64,000 bases of DNA from Candidatus Fredericiella danica (GTDB lineage Bacteria; Chloroflexota; Anaerolineae; Caldilineales; Caldilineaceae): the NCBI GenBank assembly GCA_016713335.1, contig JADJPH010000025.1:29990-93989 (forward strand), written 5' to 3'. Shown one piece after another: positions 46,609 through 55,758 of the stretch. The notes beneath the pieces are model-generated. The model made no database searches, was not told the origin of the DNA, and saw nothing but the letters and a program-made list of their open reading frames with translations. Numbering within the stretch: position 1 is the first letter of the stretch; every line of letters starts with the position of its first letter. A program made the translations under genes and the position numbers.

Positions 46609-47957
46609 TTAGGGTTTGCTGTTAAATGGAGACCGCATATTAAGACGTGATGGCGCATAGACCAGTGCGCGATAGAGCAATGATCCGGTAGAGGCCACGC
46701 TGGTTTCACGAACCTGCAATAACGCAATCAGAACAATTGGGAGCAGCAACCATTGTACCCCAAAAGAGGGGCGTAACCATCGAGGGTAATGCCACCGATC
46801 GTCAGTTCGAAGTTATCCAGTGAGTCGAGCAGATAGCCCCACATGATGGGTGAGATCCCGGCCAATAGACTCACAATGACGGACTGAAATGCAAAGTACT
46901 GTGTCATGCCGGGCCGTTCGCCGACAGTGTTCATCAGGAGGCGCGTCAGCGAGATGTCATAGATGGCGGCAAAGAAACCGGCGGCCAGCAGCAGCAGCGG
47001 CGCCACCAGCCAGGCGTTCGTGACCAGATTGGCCGCCATCAGCCACCAGAGGCCAAAATAGATGACCCACCACAAAAAAACGAGCCCGAGAAACGGCCGG
47101 CTTCCCAGTCGGTCGATGCGATCCCGCATGAGCCGTAGCGAAAGCACACCCAGGAGGGAAGCACCTGCGATCAACCAGAGGATCGCACCGGCGGAGATGC
47201 CAACCTGGTCTCGCACAAAGACGGTGACAAAAGCGCTGGTCGACAGTACAAAGACCTGCGCCGTCGCACTGAAGATGAGTAGGGAGGTAAACGGCCCGTC
47301 GCCGAGCAGGCTCAGCCACGGCAATTTAACCGATGGGCGCTGCTCGCTGCTTTCCACCACGGGCACCGGAATGCGGTTCAGAAAATAGAGACTTGTCGCG
47401 CCGCCCAGGAAGCTGATCCCGAAGACGATGGCGTATTCGGCCAGCCCGGCATCGCTCAAGAGCACGATGCCGGCCAGTGCGAGCGCGGCCACGCTGGCGA
47501 AGCTCACATAGGTCCGGTCGCGGCTGAGATAGAAACCGCGGACAGGGCGCGGGACAATGGCGGTGATCCAGGGAAGCCAGGCGCAGGTGGCGATGCCGCG
47601 CAGTGTGGTGAATGCGGTCATGATCAGGACGAGCAATGCAATCGATACTGTGGCCGGCAGCCATAGGGCGGCAATGGGCAACAGGGTCAAGAAGATGAGC
47701 GTAGCAACGCGTGCTGACCATCCTCTGACCATCAAGTTTCGATAGCCGATGCGTTCGGCTGACGGTGCCACGACGAGTTGTAACACGGAGGTCAATGGCG
47801 CCAGGCCGGCGAGGAGCCCCAATACGACCGCGGGGGCGCCGAGGGCATTGGCAAACAAGATCAGTGGGCTGCCGAGACAGAGCTGCCACGATACGGCATT
47901 GAACGCCTGAAACCAGTAGGCGTTTTGGATTTTGGGCGGCAGTTCTTCAGTGATCAT
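46609..47957 (-). CDS. MFS-family transporter (one frameshift near the C-terminus)
   Basis: A membrane protein of about 450 residues with 12 predicted helices; the text YNNG-type motifs are absent, but RDRTYVSFASVAALALAG and SLRLMRDRIDRLGSRPFLG (loop between helices 8 and 9) fit the major facilitator fold. I start at ATG 47957 because the longer open frame upstream is only repeat DNA. Near 46758 one T is missing from a T run; restoring it gives PLFGVQWLLLPIVLIALLQ and a stop at 46609-46611. Substrate unknown. Confidence 0.75.
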
Positions 47958-47975
47958 AGGGTAAGAGTACCGCCA

Positions 47976-48110
47976 GGGAGGGGAGATTGGCAATTGTGGG
48001 CGAGGAGGATTGGAGATTGGAATGGCGGAGATCGGAGATTGGAGATTGGAGATCGGAGATTGGAGATCGGAGATCGGGGAAACGCAATACGTGATACAAG
48101 ATACGCGCAG
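47976..48110. repeat. GGAGATTG/GGAGATCG short repeats plus a TACG module
   Basis: Seven- and eight-base units GGAGATT(G) and GGAGATC(G) are repeated about a dozen times, followed by one ACGCAATACGTGATAC module of the family seen at 16990. It separates the MFS gene from ftsY. Confidence 0.75.
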
Positions 48111-48190
48111 TTGACTCACGCTATGTTACACTCTTTCTTCGGTGTTTGCACCGCATGATTCGACATCCTATGAGCGGGGGAGTGTGACGC

Positions 48191-49165
48191 TTGTTTAACC
48201 GGTTGTTTGGGAAGAAGAAACAAGAAGACAAGACCGAAGATGAGGTCAAGCTTGAGCAGAGTCTGCAGAAGACGCGCTCAGGCATTCTGGGCCGCATCAG
48301 CACGATCTTCCAAGAGAACCAGATTACGGATCAGCTCTGGGAGGAACTGGAGGAGACGTTGATCGCCGGCGACGTGGGGTTGTTGACCACGGAGGAACTG
48401 CTGACTGCGACGCGTGAGCGGGTGAACCAGGAGAACATCAAGTCGGCGAACGATGCCTATTTGGTGCTCAAGCAGGAGATGGTGAAAGTCCTGCTGACCG
48501 ATGAGCCACTGCATATCGATGAGCCGCGCATTTTGACTGTTGTGCTGGTCGTGGGCGTCAACGGCTCCGGCAAGACGACGAGCATTGGCAAGATGGCCTA
48601 TTACTACAAGGAACGCGGGCGGAAAGTGTTGCTGGGCGCCGCCGACACGTTTCGTGCTGCGGCCATTGACCAACTCAAGATCTGGGGCGACCGCGCCGGT
48701 GTCGAAGTCATTGCCCATGAACCGGGCGCCGACCCAGGCGCCGTCATCTTTGATGCGATGCGCGCCAGCCAGGAGAGCCGCAAGGCCGATCTGCTGATCG
48801 TGGACACGGCGGGGCGCCTACAGACCAAGTACAACCTGATGAAGGAACTGGAAAAGGTGAAGGCGGTGGCGGGCAAGCAGGTCCACCGCGCCGCATGAGG
48901 TGTTGCTCGTGCTCGATGCCTCCACCGGTCAGAATGCCATTTCACAGGCGAAGGCCTTCAAAGAGAGCGCCGGCGTGACCGGACTCGTGCTCACGAAGTT
49001 GGATGGCACCAGCAAGGCGGGGCCATTCTTAACGTCAAGCGAGAGTTGGGCGTCCCCGTGCGCTTTGTGGGCACGGGTGAGAAGATAGGGGACTTTGCAC
49101 TGTTTGATCCCGTGGCGTTTGTCACGGGGTTGGTGGGGGATGAGACTAGGAGACTAGGAGACTAG
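48191..49165 (+). CDS. ftsY: Signal recognition particle receptor FtsY (two frameshifts)
   Basis: FtsY is the SRP receptor GTPase that delivers nascent membrane proteins to the translocon. The N domain is short. The G domain shows GVNGSGKTTSIGKMA (G1), AADTFRAAAIDQL, LLIVDTAGRLQ (G3), TKLDGTSKAG (G4) and FVGTGEKIGDFALFDP (G5). Breaks lie near 48890 (two bases lost; HRAPHEVLLVLDA after repair) and near 49028 (GGGG should be GGGGG; KAGAILNVKRELGVP). The start is TTG 48191 with GGGGGAG upstream. The last residues and the stop at 49163 are read from the octamer array. Confidence 0.9.
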
Positions 49166-49290
49166 GAGACTAGGAGACAAAGAGACAAAGAGACAAAGAG
49201 ACAAAGAGACAAGAGACAAAGAGACAAACGGTCTCCCAGTCTCCCAGTCTCCTGGTCTCCCGTCTCCCAGTCTCCCAGTCTCTTTGCCTC
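49142..49290 (+). repeat. Octamer array, GAGACTAG then GAGACAAA, with an inverted tail
   Basis: Four GAGACTAG units pass into about seven GAGACAAA units; then the complementary form (CCCAGTCT, CCTGGTCT) runs to 49290. The two halves could form an extended hairpin between ftsY and prfB. The array also supplies the ftsY stop codon. Confidence 0.85.
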
Positions 49291-49313
49291 GGTTGGAGAA
49301 AGGAAGAATCATT

Positions 49314-50406
49314 ATGTCCGAACTGGAAACACGCCTGTCCGCCATTGCAGATCGCGTTGATGCCATCCGGGGGCGTCTTTGACTTAGCGAATAAGGCGAC
49401 GCGGGTGGGGAGTTGGAAGCGGAGATCGTTGCTCCGGATTTCTGGGACGATCCGCAGGCTGCTCAAAAAAAGATGCAGGAACTGAGCGGGCTGCGCGAGG
49501 TGGTGGAGACATGGGACGGCATCACCCAGCGGGCCCCATGACGCCCTTGACCTGTATGCGATGGCCGAGGACGACCCCAGCATGCTCACGGAACTTGAAC
49601 GTGAAGCCGGCGCCCTGGAGGTCGAACTTGACAAGCGCGAAATGGATCTGGCGCTGGCAGGACCCTATGATCGGGGCTCAGCGCTCTTCAGCATCCATGC
49701 CGGCGCGGGGGGCACCGAAGCGCAGGATTGGGCACAGATGCTGCTCCGCATGTATCTACGCTGGGCGGAAAAGCACAACTACAAGACGGCCATTACGGAC
49801 ATCACCGAAGGTGAAGAAGCTGGGGTCAAGAGCGTCACCGTCGAGGTGGACGGTGTGAACGCCTATGGTTTCTTGAAATCCGAGCGCGGCACGCATCGGC
49901 TGGTCCGCATCAGCCCGTTTGACTCGAACAGCCGGCGGCACACCAGCTTTGCCAAGGTCGAAGTCATGCCGGTGCTGGATGAAGATATCGACATTGAGAT
50001 TAACCCCAACGATATCCAGATCGAAGTCTTCCTCAGCAGCGGCGCCGGTGGGCAAAATGTGCAGAAGAACCAGACGGCAGTCCGCATCCGCTATCTGCCC
50101 ACGGGCATGATCGTCACTTCGCAGAACGAGCGTAGCCAGGGGCAGAACCGTGAAATGGCGATGAAGGTGTTGCGCGGCCGGCTGTACGAAATTGAGCAGG
50201 AAAAGCGATTGGAAGAAAAGCTGAAACTGCGTGGGGTAAACGTGGACGCCAACTTTGGCAGCCAGATTCGCAGCTACGTATTGCACCCCTACCAGATGGT
50301 GAAGGACCTGCGCACCGACGTCGAGACCGGCAACACTGCCGCAGTGCTCGACGGCGAAATCGACCTGTTTATCGAAGCGTGGATGAAGCAGCAGACGGAA
50401 GCTTAG
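49314..50406 (+). CDS. prfB: Peptide chain release factor 2 (programmed +1 frameshift plus two probable errors)
   Basis: RF2 releases peptides at UGA and UAA. Start ATG 49314 with AAAGGAAG upstream. Codon 23 is UGA in the context CGG GGG CGT CTT TGA C, the classical autoregulatory frameshift site, after which reading continues in +1 (DLANKATRVG). The SPF anticodon-like motif (ISPFDSNSRRH) and GGQ (SGAGGQNVQKNQ) are intact. Two further breaks are not programmed: near 49408 one G is missing (VGELEAEIVAPDFWDD) and near 49534 one C is extra (TQRAHDALDLYAMAED). Confidence 0.93.
49369..49383 (+). promoter_or_regulatory. Programmed +1 ribosomal frameshift site of prfB
   Basis: GGGGG (49369-49373) acts as an internal Shine-Dalgarno-like sequence 3 bases before the slippery CTT-TGA-C (49377-49383). 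Spacing and content are the same as in the known bacterial prfB signals. RF2 shortage favours the shift. Confidence 0.93.
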
Positions 50407-50468
50407 GGTTTTGTGCGTCCGTCATGCCACCAGACCGGAGTGCGAAGTCCGGGAAGAGTGACAAATCG

Positions 50469-50526
50469 AAACGGGTTTGGCATGAAGACGGTAGCCGGTC
50501 CTACCGTCGCCATGCCAAACCCGTTT
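50469..50526. terminator. 58-base near-perfect hairpin between prfB and the PhoX-like gene
   Basis: Outer arms of 16 bases (50469-50484 with 50511-50526, AAACGGGTTTGGCATG) and inner arms of 8 bases (50487-50494 with 50501-50508, GACGGTAG) stack with only a 2x2 internal loop and a 6-base tip. It lies between convergent genes, so a bidirectional terminator is plausible, but there is no T-tract; a mobile repeat is the alternative. Confidence 0.6.
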
Positions 50527-50578
50527 GCGTACCACGGGGATTCAACCCGTAGCGACAGCGGGGGCGTCGCAAGCGGTT

Positions 50579-52089
50579 TTACTCAGGCAGTTCCAGGGTG
50601 CGAATGGCCTCGGCGATCTGTTCGTCGTTGCCTGCACCCAGCTCGATCCAGTCAAGGTTGAAGCTACCATCCTCATTCTGTGTCGCGGCGGCTGCATAGA
50701 GCGTGCCGGCGCTCAGGTTGCCGGGTTCATCCGCCACGAACTTGAAGAAGACGACATCGGTGCCGTCGTCGCCGAAGTAGACGGTCTTCAGATCCGGCAG
50801 CACGATGCTGTTCTCGTGCGAGAAGCGGCCCATGGCATAACGTTTCTCGACAATGGTGTTGAGCGAATCGCCGGATGTGTCCGGAATCAACTCCACCTCA
50901 AAGCCATAGTCGTAGGGGTTCGCCTGTGCGCCCAGATAGTCGCTCATGGAGGCAACGTTATCCTTCCAACCGTCCAGCGCGGCGATTGGCTCGTACTCTT
51001 CGGCCGTCAGACCGGTGTTCCAGGGGCTAACTGACGCGCCGCAATTGATCCAAGTGCCGTTGACCGAAGCAAAGTCAACATTCTCACCTTCAAGCACATC
51101 CCAACTTGAGCCATTGTTGCGGATCACAATCTTGTTGACGCCACCGGGCTCACATTCATAGTTGGTGTAGAGGACGCCTTCACTGCTATCGTCCGCGGTG
51201 GGGAGGAACATGTTGCCGTCCGGGGCGTTGCATATCAACTGCGTCGTACCATCCGGGCGGATTACCTCGCCAAAGCGTCCCCCGGCATCGTCGTTTGGAA
51301 TCTCTGAGCCAACGCGTGCGAGCACCTGATAGTCACCCGTGGCGACAGTCACGACCTTCTGGGCATCGCCTTCGGGCACGGCGATTGGTTCGAAATCTTC
51401 ACCCGCTTTGTAGCCGTTCATGACGCCGACCACGCCGCGATTAAAGGGGTAGAGATTGCGTGCACTTGGGTGCTGAACGTTGAAGAAGAGCGTGCCGTCG
51501 GCAGCGATGCGGAGGCCCGTGGTCTCCACCCAGGGGGAACCGTGCCGAAACGCTTGAGCGTCGTGCCATCATACATCCAAAGCATATTGTTCCTGTGGTT
51601 GGAGGTATCTTCTCCGATCCACAGGTTGCCATTAGAGTCGACGACCAGGTTGTCCGGATTGGCGATGTTATCGACGGCGCAGGGGTTGTCGGCGTTGCTC
51701 TCATCGTACGGGCCGCCCACGATGTAGGGATAAATCTTCGTGACATTGTTCTCGGCATCCAGGTCGGCTGCATAGACGATGCCGCAAAGGTTTTCCTCGA
51801 CGTTGACGGCGCCTTCGCCGTCGGTCATGCCCTTGCTGACTTCACTCATCGCCCAGTACATGCGGTTGTTGACCGGGTCGTGGGCGACCCATTCCATCTT
51901 GCGGAATTCGGCGGTGGCGCCTTGTGCCTTGGCAAAGGCACGCGATTCCAGGAAGGGCGCAGCCGGGTGATCCATGGGGATCAACATGCCTGCGTCATCC
52001 TGCGCCTGGGCCACGCCAACAGGCAGCAGCGCCAGGAGGGTTACTGCTGCGCCAGCGCGCAGCCACGTCTGTTTCCAATTGCCAAACAT
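50579..52089 (-). CDS. Secreted PhoX/DUF839-like propeller protein with permuted halves (one frameshift)
   Basis: About 503 residues with a signal peptide ending at VGVAQAQ. PhoX-family phosphatases are calcium/iron propeller enzymes. Here the stretch normally found at the C-terminus (FRKMEWVAHDPVNNRMYWAM, then NPDNLVVDSNGNLWIGED) comes first. The stretch normally N-terminal or central comes second (YQVLARVGSEIP, then TWINCGASVSPWNTGLTAEEY, KRYAMGRFSHE, VYFGDDGTDVV, LSAGTLYAA). Near 51527 one C is missing (VPPWVETTGLRIAADG after repair). Phosphatase activity is not proven; metal ligands should be checked. Confidence 0.75.
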
Positions 52090-52333
52090 TCGATCAATCT
52101 CCTTTCAGATTGAGCGTGACATGCGCGGGGGCTGCATTTCACGGATCGCGATGAAATCTAACATACCGCATAGAGGCTATGCTGACTTTGTGAATATCCC
52201 GTTAAGGCGTCGTCAACCAACCAATAATGGCTTGCTAACGTTTTGTGCATGGGCGATTAACCTGTCATTGGTACTCTTTTCTTACGAGTATATTGCTCGC
52301 ACCTGCTATCAGCCCATCTGGAGGCCGCATTAT

Positions 52334-53575
52334 GTGCCACGGCAGCTACGTTTTCTGATTGCGTCATTTGTGTTTGCTTTGCTTGCCGTCCTTGCTACTG
52401 TGCTCCGCTCTGAACGTGTCCTGGCGCAGTCTGCCGCGCCTACCGCGACTGCGCAACCGGATCCGTTGGCCGACCCTGTCGCCCACGGGGCATGGCTTTA
52501 CGCGGGCAATTGTCAGCGTTGTCACAGCGACTACGCCACCGTACGATTTGTCATGAACGACCCCGCCAAAACAGTGCGTGCAAAGATCAGCGGCGCCGAT
52601 CGGCAGGGTTGTGAGGTCACCTGGAGTGTTGCGCGCGGCGGCCCGCTCACCGGTGCGGAGATTGACGCGCTCTTAAGTTACATGGTGGCTTGGGAAAATG
52701 CGGGAGCGCAGCCTGTATTGCCACCCCTGCCGCCGCTTCCCACGCGGGCGGCGCCCACACCGACGCCGGTGCGCAGTGGCGGGCGCGTCGTGCGCACCCC
52801 TACACCGGCGCCAACCGTCGAGCCGATTGACCCGCAACTTGTTGCGGCATTCAGTGGCGATCCGGTCGCCGAAGGAGTCTGGCTTTACACGCGCAACTGC
52901 CAGCGCTGTCATCTTGGCTATGCAACGGGCAGGATGCGCCAGTTGCTCGATGAGGAATTGGTGCGCACGACCATTCGCGAAGGCAAACCGGCGACATCAA
53001 TGCCACAGTTTGGTTTCCTGCTTGGGGGGCCACTGAAGTCGGCGCAGATTGAGGCCATTCTGGCCTACATGGAGGCATGGGAAGCGCAGCAAGGTGAGCC
53101 AGAACTGCCGGAAGTTGTGCGTACCGCAATTCGCGCAGAAGCGGACAAGGCGCTGGCAACACTGGATGCGATGGCGCCCGACGAGCGCGCAACCATGCTC
53201 TTTGAGACTCATTGTGCAGCGTGTCACGGTGCAACCGGCGAAGGTGGCACGGGTCCTGCGCTGTCGCACCCCTTTCTTGGTATGCGGCCGAGCGTGACTG
53301 TGCGCGACGTCATCGCCAATGGCGTGGCGGGCACGGAGATGATCGCCTGGAGCCAGGCGCAAAAGGGGCCGCTGGACGACCGTTCCGTAGATGAACTGGC
53401 CGCGCTCGTACGTGACTGGCGCTCCGCTGCGGCTGGACCGGCCCCGACGCCTCCCCAGCCCGTGGCGAGATCTGCCGTCTCGCCCGGTCCCTGGGTGCTG
53501 CCATTTGCCCTCATGACGGCTGTTGTCTACGGCCTGACCCTGCTGTTGGGCGCCATTGGGTTCTGGAAGGATTGA
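52334..53575 (+). CDS. Membrane-anchored cytochrome c with three haem sites
   Basis: A 413-residue protein. An N-terminal hydrophobic helix (FLIASFVFALLAVLATVL) precedes three class-I-like cytochrome c domains with CQRCH, CQRCH and CAACH motifs, separated by Pro/Thr linkers. A C-terminal helix (WVLPFALMTAVVYGLTLLLGAIGFW) anchors it. It would carry electrons outside the membrane. I choose GTG 52334, which has GGAGG 10 bases upstream and puts the signal helix at the N-terminus; the frame is open much further upstream without homology. The first two domains are more like each other than like the third. Confidence 0.85.
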   Translation: MPRQLRFLIASFVFALLAVLATVLRSERVLAQSAAPTATAQPDPLADPVAHGAWLYAGNCQRCHSDYATVRFVMNDPAKTVRAKISGADRQGCEVTWSVARGGPLTGAEIDALLSYMVAWENAGAQPVLPPLPPLPTRAAPTPTPVRSGGRVVRTPTPAPTVEPIDPQLVAAFSGDPVAEGVWLYTRNCQRCHLGYATGRMRQLLDEELVRTTIREGKPATSMPQFGFLLGGPLKSAQIEAILAYMEAWEAQQGEPELPEVVRTAIRAEADKALATLDAMAPDERATMLFETHCAACHGATGEGGTGPALSHPFLGMRPSVTVRDVIANGVAGTEMIAWSQAQKGPLDDRSVDELAALVRDWRSAAAGPAPTPPQPVARSAVSPGPWVLPFALMTAVVYGLTLLLGAIGFWKD

Positions 53576-53630
53576 TCAACCGTTTACAGATGGTTAACTT
53601 GATGATCGTAGGATGTTTATCGTGGGGAGG

Positions 53631-53745
53631 TATTACGTATTGCGTGACAAGTATCACGTACTTCGTGAGTCATCGCCCTACATGCACTACGAGATACGCA
53701 CTACGAGATACGCACTACGAGATACGCACTACGAGATACGCAATG
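53631..53745 (+). repeat. TACG short-repeat array (ACGAGATACGCACT units)
   Basis: Four head-to-tail 14-base units ACGAGATACGCACT lie at about 53688-53740, preceded by degenerate forms such as TATTACGTATTGCGTGAC. The same family is found at 16990-17073. Confidence 0.8.
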
Positions 53746-53770
53746 CTTTTCCAAAGGAGCTTAAATTACA

Positions 53771-54203
53771 ATGCACGAAGATTATACTGACCGCCTTCTT
53801 CACGTCATCGACTACCATATTCGCCAGGCGACGGTGGCCTATGCCGGCCAACAGCGGCTGGGTTCACTGTGTGCACACTACGGGAATAGCCGGACGGCGC
53901 AAGGTCAGGGGTATGCAGAGGGGTATCTGGTCGCTCTGCGCCGGATGCACCGGCTGATCCGGCGCGCAGACTCGGCGCCGCCGCTGGCCATTGGCCAACT
54001 GTTGCTGCTGGAATGTGGAAAATGGCAGCGGGATGCTGAGGTGCACCGTCTCTTCAGCGATCCCCACTTCTCCGATTCCGCCTACTGCCGGGGGCGCGCT
54101 CGATGCAGTGGCGACGATCACGGCGGCTGCAGAGCGCGTGGCGCATGCCGAGCCGTTGCTCTTTCATGTTTCTGCCCCCCAACACCGGTCGCCCGCGTTC
54201 TAG
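53771..54203 (+). CDS. Hypothetical protein of about 144 residues (one frameshift)
   Basis: AAAGGAG precedes ATG 53771 at a good distance. The N-terminal 100 residues are helical and charged (MHEDYTDRLLHVIDYHIRQ, then EGYLVALRRMHRLIRRAD). Near 54095 a run of five G should be six; after repair the protein ends with GALDAVATITAAAERVAHAEPLLF and a TAG at 54201. No family is recognised and there is no signal or membrane segment. It lies between the cytochrome gene and a small membrane protein. Confidence 0.5.
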
Positions 54204-54374
54204 CCCTCGTTTCGCTGCCGCACAGTTGTCACGACACTTCCCCGAAACATTCACACCTTTTTCACAACCAGACGTCAAAATCATCACCAAGGTCAAGCGC
54301 CGCTGAATGAAGTAAGCGCCACCTGACCGGTGAGGTTTTTGACATTTCATGCTTGAAAAAGGGAGAAATTCAGT

Positions 54375-54902
54375 ATGCCACGTGAACGTTTGATTCTAGT
54401 CGGGATTGGGGCGCTCCTGATCCTTGGGTTGATCTTTGGCGCCGTTTCCGGGATGCAGCGTAATGCCTGGATGGAAGGCTATACGATGGGCCAACTCACG
54501 GCCGCAGCCGCCGCCAATGGGGCGGTTGCCCCGGTCGCAGCGTTGGCCCCCTATGCGGTGGGTGGCTTTGCGCCGCATCATGGGCCGGGCTTTGGCGGCT
54601 TCTTCTTCCTGCTGCTTTTTGGTGGGGTTGCCTTCTTTATCGTCAGCCGCATGATCCACATGGCGCGCTGGCGGGCATGGGCGATGCAGCAGGGTGGTTT
54701 CCCCGGTGGCCCCCAGGGTGCAGCGCAAGGTGGACCGCAGGCAGGAGCGCCGGGGGCGTGGGGTTTTGGCCCACCGTGGATGCGACATGGCGGTTGCGGC
54801 GGCTGGGGCGCCCCCGAGCAGGCGCAGCCACAACAGCAGGCAGCGCCGCAAGCAGGGACACCCTCTGTGCCAGTGGCTGATGCGCCGGATGCAGGGCGGT
54901 AA
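54375..54902 (+). CDS. Small membrane protein with Gly/Gln/Pro-rich tail
   Basis: A 175-residue protein with two helices (LILVGIGALLILGLIFGAV and GFFFLLLFGGVAFFIV) and a glycine-, glutamine- and proline-rich C-terminus containing HGGCGGWG and PPWMRHGG. The same PPWG/GPPW flavour appears in the N-terminus of the histidine kinase that follows the response regulator. It lies 167 bases before the response-regulator gene on the same strand and may be a membrane partner of the two-component system. GGGAG lies 10 bases before the start. Confidence 0.7.
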   Translation: MPRERLILVGIGALLILGLIFGAVSGMQRNAWMEGYTMGQLTAAAAANGAVAPVAALAPYAVGGFAPHHGPGFGGFFFLLLFGGVAFFIVSRMIHMARWRAWAMQQGGFPGGPQGAAQGGPQAGAPGAWGFGPPWMRHGGCGGWGAPEQAQPQQQAAPQAGTPSVPVADAPDAGR

Positions 54903-54941
54903 GGAATAGCACCCACGGGGAGTGCGCCCCTGCGAGGGGAA

Positions 54942-54988
54942 GACGGGGAAAGATCAACGCGGAGACGCGTTGATCTTTTCCCCCCGTC
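54942..54988 (+). terminator. Long stem-loop before the two-component operon
   Basis: Arms 54942-54961 (GACGGGGAAAGATCAACGCG) and 54966-54988 pair almost completely around a GAGA tetraloop. No T-tract follows outside the stem. The AAAGATCAACGCGGAG part belongs to a short repeat family seen near 753 and 56986. It may end the transcript of 54375-54902. Confidence 0.5.
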
Positions 54989-54997
54989 CTCCTCCCA

Positions 54998-55047
54998 TTG
55001 ACAATTGACCATTGACTATTGACAATTGACAATTGTGTTTTCCTAAT
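54998..55047 (+). promoter_or_regulatory. TTGACAATTG repeat with a candidate promoter
   Basis: Several ATTGACAATTG/ATTGACCATTG units are repeated here, as near 4211. One TTGACA (55019-55024) has CCTAAT 17 bases downstream (55042-55047), 22 bases before the response-regulator start. The -10 box matches 4 of 6 positions. Confidence 0.4.
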
Positions 55048-55069
55048 CACTACCACACACCTGATTCTC

Positions 55070-55756
55070 ATGAACGAACTGATTCTTGTTGTCGACGACG
55101 AACCCCGCATTGTGAAACTGGCGCGTGATTATCTCGAGCGGGCCGGTTTCCGCGTGGCGGAGGCGGGGGATGGACCGGGCGCACTGGCGCTGGCACGGCA
55201 GCAGCGGCCGGATCTGGTGGTGCTCGATCTCAACCTGCCGGGCATGGATGGGTTGGAGGTCTGCAAGGCGCTCCGGCGCACTTCAGATGTGCCGATCATC
55301 ATGATGACGGCACGCGTCGAGGAGACGGATCGGCTGCTCGGTCTTGAACTGGGCGCCGACGACTATATCGTCAAACCGTTCTCGCCCCGTGAACTGGCTG
55401 CCCGCGTCAAGGTGGTGTTGCGCCGAGTGCAGGGGGGCATGCGTGACAGTGGGCTGATTCGGGCGGCAGATCTGGAGATCGACCAGAACGGGCACACGGT
55501 GATGCGCGGCGGGCAACCGGTGCAACTCAGCCGCACGGAATTCAATCTGCTGGCGACGCTGGCGCAGCATCCTGGGCAGACTTTTACGCGCACGCAGTTG
55601 GTCGACCGGCTGCACAATGTTTCGTATGAAGGCGTTGACCGCAGCATCGACGCTCATATCAAGAACTTGCGCCGCAAGCTGGAGCCAAACGCCGCCGAGC
55701 CACGCTATGTGCTCACCGTGTTCGGGCTTGGCTACAAATTCACGGACGAGGCCTAG
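55070..55756 (+). CDS. OmpR/PhoB-family response regulator
   Basis: A 228-residue two-domain regulator. The receiver has the acidic pocket (VVDDEP), the phosphorylation site Asp53 (VVLDLNLPG), Thr in MMTARVEE and Lys in YIVKPFSP. The C-terminal winged helix shows LSRTEFNLLATLAQHPGQ and VDRSIDAHIKNLRRKLE. It is followed within 2 bases by the histidine kinase gene. The signal is unknown. Confidence 0.95.
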   Translation: MNELILVVDDEPRIVKLARDYLERAGFRVAEAGDGPGALALARQQRPDLVVLDLNLPGMDGLEVCKALRRTSDVPIIMMTARVEETDRLLGLELGADDYIVKPFSPRELAARVKVVLRRVQGGMRDSGLIRAADLEIDQNGHTVMRGGQPVQLSRTEFNLLATLAQHPGQTFTRTQLVDRLHNVSYEGVDRSIDAHIKNLRRKLEPNAAEPRYVLTVFGLGYKFTDEA

Positions 55757-55758
55757 CC

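Noticed and set aside
47958..48119. Longer N-terminus of the MFS protein
   Set aside because: The extra residues are encoded by GGAGATTG short repeats and show no homology; ATG 47957 begins the first helix region.
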